Part shown: positions 34,551-42,500 of the stretch, piece by piece
Layout: each line of letters begins with the position of its first letter
How positions within the stretch are numbered: the first letter of the stretch is position 1
Origin: Candidatus Cloacimonadota bacterium
GTDB lineage: Bacteria; Cloacimonadota; Cloacimonadia; Cloacimonadales; Cloacimonadaceae
NCBI GenBank assembly: GCA_029781115.1
Contig: JAKOXG010000005.1
Coordinates: 1 to 64,000 of the forward strand
Direction of reading: 5' to 3'
DNA length: 64,000 nucleotides
Made by a program: the position numbers and the translations under genes
The notes under the pieces: generated by a model
What the model was told of the DNA's origin: nothing
Databases searched by the model: none
Seen by the model: the letters and a program-made list of their open reading frames with translations, nothing else

Positions 34551-37421
34551 TTACTTGGTAGGGAGAATATTCAGTAGAGTCATTACCTGGAAGCTGGAGA
34601 GCAGGGAGCCCACAAGCACCAAGAACACGATAATGATCTTGAAATAGTCCTGAGCCTTCAAGGTGCCCAGCAGCATGGGTTCACGGTTCAGATAAGCACC
34701 GGCGGCGTAAAGCTCTTCGCCGATCAATGTATAGTCACATGTGGTGATGAAGAAGGGAATCTGAGTCACGGAGTCTGTGCCGGCGATCTGCACTGCACCC
34801 ACCGTGTTTCCGGTCTCGGTCATCAGCAACGCTTCCGCCGAGAAGTAGCCCAGGAAGAAGTTGGTCGCCATCTTTTCACGGATCATGATTCCATTCACGG
34901 CAGCCACATAGGCAAATTGGGAGTTGGTAAGGTAGAAGATGTTGTTTTTGTCGTAGGTATCGGGTCTGCCCACGCTGTAGTGGGATTCTCTCACGATTTC
35001 CTGCACGATGGGCAGCACGATGTAGTCATAACACGGCACGATCATCTTGGTATCATATTCTGCCGCTTTTCTGGCCACCTGAGAGATGATGCTCATAGAG
35101 GCAAGTGTCGCCACGTCTGAAAGGCCACCATGACCCATACAATAGAGCATCGGGCGTCCCATCTCGGTGGCGCGGCCCACGGCGTTGTCTATCTCATCCA
35201 ATCCCGCAATGGGGCGGACGTAGAGCTTTCTACCACTCTTGGCCATAGTCACAAAGGCCACTACCAAAGCACCGTAGACAATCACGGCGATCAGCGTCAC
35301 AAACTTATCCGTGGCAAACCAGTTGGAGATGGGGAAGTAGAAGTTTGGCTCTTCCTTTTCGTTGAGGTCCAGATCCCCTTCGGTATACAAGCCCCTGGTA
35401 TCCGTCTTCACCACGCGGTAGTTGTGCTGACGGCTTTCCGGCTCTCTGATCTTGGCGATGAAGGCCGTCCAGGCGCGCTGGCCTTTGCGCTTCAAGGCTT
35501 CGATCACGTTCTCGTTTGTATCATAGAGCTTCACTTGCTTTTCCAGTGCATCCACCTTGGCCTGCAGTTGAGGTTTGAGGCTATCTGATGCGGCAGCCAC
35601 CTGTCCTTTGAGCTCGGCCAGCTCTTTCTTGCTTTCATCCATCTGCTTGAGGGCTTCGTCTCTGAAGATATTGAGGCTGATGCGGGTGTCGTTTTCCACA
35701 TCGTAGGTAAAGTCTATCTCAGGCGAGACGAGCGCATAAGCGCTTCTGGATTCGCCAGGTTTGAGCTTTCTCACAAAGCGTTTGCCATTCATGTAGGTAT
35801 GCAGGTCGATGCCTTTGACAAAGCTGAAGCCATAGACGCCCCGGCCCACCGTGGAGGGGTAAGGAACGTTGACGTCCAGGTTGTTGTCAAAGCAGGTGTT
35901 GTTTTTCAAGGTCATATACATGGGCGAGCTGATGCCGCGTCTGTAGACCACGTTTTGGATCTTGGACACTTCCACGCCATTGCGCCAGAGCTCTTTGGTG
36001 GGCATTAAGGTCATCATGCCTTCATCCCAAACGAGTTCCTGCTCCAAGGCATAGGACTTGCGGTCTACCTTCTTGCCTTCCATGGTGATGCGCACCCTGA
36101 AGCCCTTGCGGTAATCATAATCCTTGGGCACGTTGATGTTGAAGCTCATATCCTGATAAAACTCTTTTATCGTGGCAAATGGCTTGCTCTCACCCAGCTT
36201 GGTAAATTCAAAATAGAGGTTTTTCACATCCTGAGTGTCGGTCTTATTGAGCTGATAGTTTACCTTCAGCCTGGTGTTTTCCCGATCCAGCGATGAAGTC
36301 TTGGTGATGAAGACGATCGGGTGATCCCAGATCACGCAGAGGCGGTCTCCCTTGTCGTTGGGCTTGTCTTCCACGTAGAAGGTGGGCTTTTCAGGCAGAT
36401 AGCTGCTGTCCAGCATCCTGGGTGTTGATATGGCAGAGAAGGCGGTGCCTTCACGGTTCATCAGCTCGATCACAAACTGCGCATTTTCCGGGATGCCATC
36501 CGGCATGGGCACCGTCTTATAGGCCGGCAGTGCACCACCGCCCACGGGGCCTGCCGTAACGGGACGCAGGTAGGCGCTGCGCTGCTCAGGATTGTCTTTC
36601 ACGCTCTCCCAAGCTTCCGCACCGATGCCGCTTACCAAGTAGATCTGATACTGCAGGATGTTGTCCTTGATCGTGGGATATTCCCACTCAAAGCGCAACT
36701 CCTTGGTATCGCTGAGCCACACGCTATGAAGCGCAGCTGCCGCTTCCGGCGCATTGGCCACCGGGCTGCCGGAAACCACAGGCGCAGGATCCTGGAATCT
36801 GCTGCGCTCATCCACCGCAACCACGCTGTAATAGTAAGTGTTACCGGGTGCCAGCGAAGCAAACAAACTCTGATGCTTGAATTTGAAGCCGGCATAGGCG
36901 GTGCTGTCAGCCTCATCGGCAGAATAGACCTTTTGGCCCTTCTTGTAGAAGGCGCTCCTATCCACCGAGGAAAAGATGCTGAAATTCTCAGACAACCTGG
37001 CTGCAAGCTCCATATCTCGCGGAATCCGGCGATACAGGGGGCTGCCCGGCTTCTGCTGCTTCTCTTGCCTCAGCTTGCCCGGCGAGGTGAGATCGATAAA
37101 CTCTCCATAACCGCTATCATAAAAATACATCCTGTCACCGGCAAAACCTGTCTTTGGGTTCACCGGCACAGCCTGAGTAAAAAACAGGGTATCGGGATGA
37201 ACACCGCGGTAAACGCGATATTCAATGATGCGTTTGGAGCGGTGCAAAGGCTTCCAGCTCACGATCAAGCCGGAACCATCATCGGATGGCAGGTCCTCAA
37301 CCTTGAGGTCATCCACCACATTTCGCCCTGAAGCCGGGTCTTTGCTCGCTATGCTCAACCCGAGGGCTACTGCAAAAGCAAGCAATAACGTCAACTTCAG
37401 CAGTCGATTAGACAGTCTCAT
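34551..37421 (-). CDS. DUF6754-like membrane protein with fn3 domains (paralogue 1, operon head)
   Basis: A 956-residue protein with a signal sequence (LTLLLAFAVALGLSIA), fn3-like domains (about 40-310; GSGLIVSWKPLHRSKRIIEYRVYRG), a long outer region, and a coiled coil about 610-660 (MDESKKELAELKG). A membrane segment lies about 700-720, then the DUF6754-like domain (IAGLDEIDNAVGRATEMGRP, SVTQIPFFITTCDYTLIGEELYAAGAYLNR) and a final membrane segment. Same plan as the 946-residue paralogue five genes on. It heads an operon of this gene, three small membrane proteins, the paralogue and a radical SAM gene. Its start follows TGGAG. Confidence 0.8.
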   Translation of the reverse strand: MRLSNRLLKLTLLLAFAVALGLSIASKDPASGRNVVDDLKVEDLPSDDGSGLIVSWKPLHRSKRIIEYRVYRGVHPDTLFFTQAVPVNPKTGFAGDRMYFYDSGYGEFIDLTSPGKLRQEKQQKPGSPLYRRIPRDMELAARLSENFSIFSSVDRSAFYKKGQKVYSADEADSTAYAGFKFKHQSLFASLAPGNTYYYSVVAVDERSRFQDPAPVVSGSPVANAPEAAAALHSVWLSDTKELRFEWEYPTIKDNILQYQIYLVSGIGAEAWESVKDNPEQRSAYLRPVTAGPVGGGALPAYKTVPMPDGIPENAQFVIELMNREGTAFSAISTPRMLDSSYLPEKPTFYVEDKPNDKGDRLCVIWDHPIVFITKTSSLDRENTRLKVNYQLNKTDTQDVKNLYFEFTKLGESKPFATIKEFYQDMSFNINVPKDYDYRKGFRVRITMEGKKVDRKSYALEQELVWDEGMMTLMPTKELWRNGVEVSKIQNVVYRRGISSPMYMTLKNNTCFDNNLDVNVPYPSTVGRGVYGFSFVKGIDLHTYMNGKRFVRKLKPGESRSAYALVSPEIDFTYDVENDTRISLNIFRDEALKQMDESKKELAELKGQVAAASDSLKPQLQAKVDALEKQVKLYDTNENVIEALKRKGQRAWTAFIAKIREPESRQHNYRVVKTDTRGLYTEGDLDLNEKEEPNFYFPISNWFATDKFVTLIAVIVYGALVVAFVTMAKSGRKLYVRPIAGLDEIDNAVGRATEMGRPMLYCMGHGGLSDVATLASMSIISQVARKAAEYDTKMIVPCYDYIVLPIVQEIVRESHYSVGRPDTYDKNNIFYLTNSQFAYVAAVNGIMIREKMATNFFLGYFSAEALLMTETGNTVGAVQIAGTDSVTQIPFFITTCDYTLIGEELYAAGAYLNREPMLLGTLKAQDYFKIIIVFLVLVGSLLSSFQVMTLLNILPTK

Positions 37422-37465
37422 ATGCTATCTCCATTCTGGATATTATTATTTATCATGGTTCAAAG

Positions 37466-37495
37466 CATATCCCTTAGAAGAGCGTTTATTGTCAA
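37466..37495 (-). promoter_or_regulatory. Putative promoter of the DUF6754 operon
   Basis: Minus strand TTGACA (37495-37490) with GATATG/GGATAT 17-18 nt on. The -35 is perfect and the -10 weak. It lies about 45 nt upstream of the ATG. Confidence 0.4.
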
Positions 37496-37800
37496 TCACT
37501 TTTTTTGATTATTCGTGTTTAAACACCCATTTTCCCCATGGATAAAGCACCATATCCTTACCTTTTAGCTTCCGATTTTACCCTGAATATTCCCATCCAT
37601 ATCCGCCACCTTTTTCATGACCCTTTTACCCGCTCAAGACCTCGTGCGCCTGTCCCTGCCCCAACCGCTGCATCAATCACAGCCCTACCCGGATTGAAGT
37701 GTTACTTCCAAGTTCCAACCGCCCAATCCTCCGCATACACTCCCAGCCTGACTCCCTACCCCTGTAAGCTTTGGACACATTTATTAAAGTAATGGTAAAA
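37496..37800. other. Intergenic, pyrimidine-rich on the plus strand
   Basis: No gene. From about 37550 to 37770 the plus strand is strongly C/T-rich with few G (runs such as CCACCTTTTTCATGACCC and GTCCCTGCCCCAACCGC). Confidence 0.5.
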
Positions 37801-37807
37801 ATAGTGC

Positions 37808-37836
37808 TTGACAAAAAGCTGGACATGAGTTACTTT
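37808..37836 (+). promoter_or_regulatory. Promoter of the LexA/CI-like repressor gene
   Basis: TTGACA (37808-37813), a 17-nt spacer, TACTTT (37831-37836). The predicted start of transcription falls in the palindrome at 37843-37859. Confidence 0.6.
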
Positions 37837-37842
37837 GGTTTC

Positions 37843-37859
37843 AGTAATTCAGAATAACT
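37843..37859. promoter_or_regulatory. 17-bp palindromic operator candidate
   Basis: AGTAATTCAGAATAACT fits AGT-W-ATTC-W-GAAT-W-ACT; only the three W positions break perfect dyad symmetry. Placed just after the -10 box of the repressor gene, it is the expected site for self-repression. Confidence 0.6.
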
Positions 37860-37894
37860 AAAAGGAACACCCGTTTTTTTACCAAGGAGGAACA

Positions 37895-38620
37895 ATGACT
37901 GGAGAAAGACTAAAAGCCGTAAGAAAAAAGCTCGGGCTCAACCAACAAGACTTCGGCTCGGCATTGAAGATCAACGCTTCCGCTATCTCACAGATGGAAA
38001 ACAACCGCATCAAACCGTCTCTGGACACACTTCTGCTCTTGAGCAAACACTTCAGGGTAGACCTGCACTGGCTGATCACCGGCAAAGGCGACATGTTTAT
38101 GGACACTGAAGAAAAACGCACCAACGATGCCAACCGCAGCCTCAACAAACTCAAGGCCTTCATCAACGATGAACTCCTGAACATCGTCAAGGTAAAGGAA
38201 AGCAACATCAACGCCGAAGCCTTTGACCTGCCCGTGATGGGCGAAATCGCCGCCGGACCCGCCGTCGAGACCAACGACGCCGTCCTGGATGTCGTCAGCA
38301 TCAGACGCAGCATGCTCAAAGGCAACATCACCGAATATGTCTGCCTCAGAGTCAATGGCCACAGCATGGAACCCGATATCCACAACAACGACGTCGTCAT
38401 CATCCGCAAAAGCAACGACTGGGAACGCCTCCAAGGACGTATCTGCGCCGTGCGCATCGATGGCAGCATCACTCTCAAAAAACTTAGCATGGATGACAAA
38501 CGCAAGCTCATCATCCTGCTGCCCATCAATGAAAGCTTTGCCCCCATCGTGATCGACCCTGACGACCACGAAGACCTCGGCATGATCGGCTATTTGCACT
38601 ATCTCTACAGAAAGCTGTAA
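37895..38620 (+). CDS. LexA/CI-type repressor: XRE helix-turn-helix plus S24 self-cleavage domain
   Basis: A 241-residue cytoplasmic regulator. Residues about 4-62 are a Cro/CI-type helix-turn-helix (LNQQDFGSALKINASAISQMENNRIKPS). Residues about 112-235 are a peptidase S24/LexA domain: cleavage site Ala120-Gly121 (EIAAGPA), nucleophile Ser157 (NGHSMEPD) and general base Lys195 (ITLKKL), 38 residues apart as in LexA (37). All parts needed for RecA-stimulated self-cleavage are present, but the DNA-binding domain is CI-like, not the winged helix of LexA. The ribosome-binding site is AAGGAGG. It is monocistronic with its own operator and terminator; no phage genes are near. It may control an SOS-like or stress regulon. 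Confidence 0.9.
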   Translation: MTGERLKAVRKKLGLNQQDFGSALKINASAISQMENNRIKPSLDTLLLLSKHFRVDLHWLITGKGDMFMDTEEKRTNDANRSLNKLKAFINDELLNIVKVKESNINAEAFDLPVMGEIAAGPAVETNDAVLDVVSIRRSMLKGNITEYVCLRVNGHSMEPDIHNNDVVIIRKSNDWERLQGRICAVRIDGSITLKKLSMDDKRKLIILLPINESFAPIVIDPDDHEDLGMIGYLHYLYRKL

Positions 38621-38637
38621 CTGAGCTATCTTTTAGC

Positions 38638-38681
38638 GGGAGAGCACTGCCACCCACTCACCGGCAAGGCTCTCCCTTTTT
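38638..38681 (+). terminator. Rho-independent terminator of the repressor gene
   Basis: GGGAGAGC (38638-38645) pairs with GCTCTCCC (38669-38676), followed by TTTTTCTT. Confidence 0.8.
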
Positions 38682-38814
38682 CTTGCCCACTGATTTTAGC
38701 TTTATCTTCTGCTGCCATTCAATAAGTTTTCCCAGCCCAAAACCTCCGGCAAAGCCAGCTGGAAAAACCTTCCTTTTGTGGCTCGATATTGTTTGCATAA
38801 ACCGGTATTCCACG

Positions 38815-39036
38815 CAAATATTGACTTTTCACCCCGATTGACCGCCCACCAAAAGCTACTTTTTCTTCCACTTGGCTCCTGCTCCTAACTGCCTGCTTTT
38901 CTACTCGTTACTCGCTCGAGGAGCAGGAGAGCAGCAGGGGCGGAGTTGGCAAGCCGCATGGAATCGGCATTTGAGGGGTATCGAAAAGGGCAGTTTCTCT
39001 TAACCTGTTAATATAGCATGGTCAAATATTGATTTT
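38815..39036. repeat. Dispersed intergenic repeat, copy B
   Basis: Same order as copies A and C: CAAATATTGACTTTTC (38815-38830) at the left and TCAAATATTGATTTTT (39022-39037) at the right, direct repeats about 207 bp apart. Between them lie CTAACTGCCTGCTTTTCTAC, CTCGAGGAGCAGGAGAGCAG and GCCGCATGGAATCGGCATTT. In this copy CTCCTGCTCCT (about 38877) and AGGAGCAGGAG form a perfect 11-bp stem. The stretch from 38682 to 39179 has no gene. Confidence 0.8.
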
Positions 39037-39179
39037 TAGCCGGCTTTATCCGGCTTCCCACCTCACCACCATGGGCGATGCTTATCCCAACCCCTTCAAA
39101 CAAGTCAACAGCTCCCCAGCGCGAATATGACCAAGAAAATGGTTATCGTGAAATAAAGTCTTTTAAAGACGCACAAAAG

Positions 39180-39202
39180 CCCCGGGACATCTCGGGGTTT
39201 TT
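39180..39202 (+). terminator. Hairpin with T-tract, terminator-like
   Basis: CCCCG (39180-39184) and CGGGG (39193-39197) with TTTTT after. It has no gene directly upstream, so it may belong to an untranslated RNA starting in the repeat or be a relic. Past it, GTACGGGCGGTTGC...CCGCC is a partial copy of the palindromic module seen at 897-924. Confidence 0.45.
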
Positions 39203-39291
39203 CCTTGTACGGGCGGTTGCTATACCGCCGGAGAAGTTCTCCAGTAAGGCTAACTGGTTCTATCCATCTGATTCCAAAAGCACTATTTAGC

Positions 39292-39319
39292 TTGACAAAT
39301 ATCCACACATTATTATAGT
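39292..39319 (+). promoter_or_regulatory. Promoter of the 1636-residue secreted protein
   Basis: TTGACA (39292-39297), a 16-nt spacer, TATAGT (39314-39319). This leaves a leader of about 240 nt before the ATG at 39565. Confidence 0.65.
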
Positions 39320-39564
39320 GTGCCCGTGAACAAAGGGTGGTGGTGCCATCATCTTTTATTAGTGGATGAGTGGGCTCACGCCGCATATTTATACCACGCA
39401 GCGCAGGGTGAAACACCATGAATTACGGGTTCTTCGGCCAACCGGCAAATTCCAGGGGCAAGACTTCTTGTCCTCGAAGGGGTCGTATGCCCATATTTAC
39501 CCCAACGCTGCATCCCCAACCCTTCAACCCTATTAAAATCAAACTGAATGAGGAGACATCTACT

Positions 39565-42500
39565 ATGAAAAGTCGTTTTGCATTTATCCTGCTGCTGGCC
39601 CTGATGCTGAGCGTCTTCAGTATCGGCAATGCAGCAACCGTGCAGATTGGCAGTGGAAGCGGGTCTACCGGATACCTTCCGTTATCTGGCTCATACGCCT
39701 ACAGTTACACTCAGCAAATCTATACCCAAGAACAGGTCAACTGTGCCGGAACCATCACCAAAATCCGCTTCTATTACGTTTCAGGCACGATCGACAACAA
39801 CAAGGATTTGACCATCTACTTGGGACACACGCAGAAAGATACTTTTTCCAGCACCGGCGATTGGGTTGTTTATTCAGACCTCACGCAGGTATTCAGCGGC
39901 GATGTGTCGTCTCTGATGCCTGCATCGACCTACGCCTGGATGGAGATCACGCTTTCTACTCCCTTTGCCTACAACAACATCGACAACCTGGTGCTTGCAG
40001 TTGATGAAAACACCCCTGACAGTGGAAATATGAGCTGGGGTGCCTTTACCAGCGGGAGCAGCACCGGTATCTACTATCGGGACAATACCACCAATCCTGA
40101 TCCCAGCAATCCACCTTATGCAAATGGAAGGACAAACATCATTAACCGCATCCAATTGGAGATCACAGCCACCGCAGCACCTCTGGCCCCCACACTTGTA
40201 TCCCCTGCAGATGGTGCTTATGCTTTTGATACCCACAGTCTGAGCTGGGCTTCGACGGTTGGAAGTGCCGGTGTGACCGGCTATGACGTCTACCTTGACG
40301 GCAACCTCGTAAGCAGCAACCAGACAGAGACCTCCTATCCACTCAGCCCCACGAAGGGACTGGGACAGCACACTTGGTATGTGGTGGCGCGCAACGAGCT
40401 TGGTGCTTCACCTGCGTCTGAGACCCGGACTTTTGAGCTTGTAGAGCCGGTGTTCATCGGCAACCAGAGTTACCTCAGACAAACCCCTTTCAACGCTTAC
40501 AACAGCTATGGACGCTCCCTGGCGCTCTATACCTCTGCTCAGATCGGGCAGGTGGGTCAAATCAGTGGCTTGGGTTGGTATGTATACACCCCCGGTCATG
40601 CCTCAATCCCTTACAAGGTATATATCAAACCCACCACCGCTGAAGAGGTTGCGCCCATGACCTGGAATGCTTTCACCGCGGAGGCTACTCTGGTGAAAGA
40701 AGGAAGCTACAGCTTCGACAGACAGGGCTGGCATACTTTAACACTGGATACGCCATTCACTTTCAGCGGTGACAACCTGCTCATCGGCGTGGAAGCCAAC
40801 TTTGGTGGCAATGGAGCCGGAAGCGGCGGCTATCCCAGCTTCTATCATTCTTCTTGCAGTGCAGGTTTACATCAATATTGGCATTCAAACAGTGCTCCTC
40901 CCACAGGTGACGGAACCCCGATCACATATTTGCCCAACCTGGCAGTGATCATGGCACCTGTTGCTGCTGAGCCCTCGTTTGTGCTCAGCCCCACAGAGTG
41001 GAATTACGGCCCCACGATCATCACCATCACAAGCTCGCGAACCTTCAGCGTGGGTAATGTGGGCGATGGAACTCTCAATATCACCGGCATCAGCCCCATA
41101 TCCGACGGGTTTTTCACCCTTGTGGATGCGCCTGAATTCCCTGTGGCTTTGACCTTTGGACAAACGGCCTCCTTCACCATCAATTATACTCCCACCGCCG
41201 TTGGCAATCATAGCGGCACCTTCACCATCTCGCATGCAGATAGCACGGCAGATCTCACGGTGAGCGGCGAATGTTTTGATCCCACCATCCATAATTATCC
41301 CTACACGGAAGGCTTTGAAACGGGACAGGCGCACGACACACCCGTGCAAAATTGGCTGCAGATTCTGGATAATGGCAAGACTAACTATTGGATGGCCAAC
41401 TCCGGCTATAGTGACCAAAACCGTAGCCCACGCAGTGGTGAATTCAACGCTTTCCTGAAGTGGGACAGCAACGCCTGGCTGATAAAACCCTTCCAGATGC
41501 AGGCGGATCAATCCTACGACGTGGAAGTGTGGGCGAGACAAAGCGTGAGCACTCCCGCATATGCCAAACTGGCGCTGTACTACGGTACAGAAGGTTCCAT
41601 CGCCGCCATGACCAACACCATAGTTGCTCAAACCGGGATCGTCAGCGGAGATTACCAAAAGCTGAAAGGCAGCTTCACGCCTGCCGAAAGTGGAGTTTAC
41701 TGGATCGGCATCCATGGTCTGACCTCCAACTCAACCTGGTATATCAGCATCGATGACCTCTCGGTGCAGCACACACCGGTAAATCCTGTCTTTACCCACA
41801 CTCCTGATGCTATCGGCTTTGGCTCCATTTACGCCAATACAACCACAGAATATCAGGATATCACCGTGACCAACACCGCCGGCGGCACGCTGAATCTGAC
41901 TGCGGCGGACATCAGCATCACAGGCCCGGGTGCGGCGATGTTTGAGATCGATCCCACTGGCCTGCCTCTGGCTCTCACTGCCGACCAGAGTGGCGTCATC
42001 CCGGTGCGCTACAACCCCACTGTTACAGGCAAACACAACGCTACCCTGCAGATGGCTTTTGCAGGAACCAACCATGAGGTCGCCTTGAGCGGCAGGGCGG
42101 TGGACGAGAATGCCCTCTTTGAGAGCTTTGAGGACACCGAGTTCCCGCCGCCCGAGTGGCATGGCAACTGGAGCCGCAACACCAGCCAAGCTCAACACGG
42201 AAGCGCATCCGCCTATAAATACGGTCATTACCTCAACCAATATGTGCTCAGCACACCCATGCTCATTATTGAAGATGACAGCATGCTCGACTTCTGGGCT
42301 TGCTGCGCCAATAGTGCCGGCATCCTTCAGGTGGTATATTCTTCAGATAGAACCAACTGGATTCAGATTGGCGCTAACATCACCTTTGCCGAAAGCAATA
42401 CCTGGTACTATCACGAGATAGATCTCAGCTTCCTGAGCGGCACCAATTACTACCTCGGCCTGCGCACCGGTTTGGTCAGTTACTGTGCTTACTATGTGGA

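Noticed and set aside
38780-38800. GGCTCGATATTGTTTGCATAA, resembling the sigma-54-like motif
   Set aside because: The GG to GC spacing is 13 nt, not 10, and no gene starts at a matching distance.
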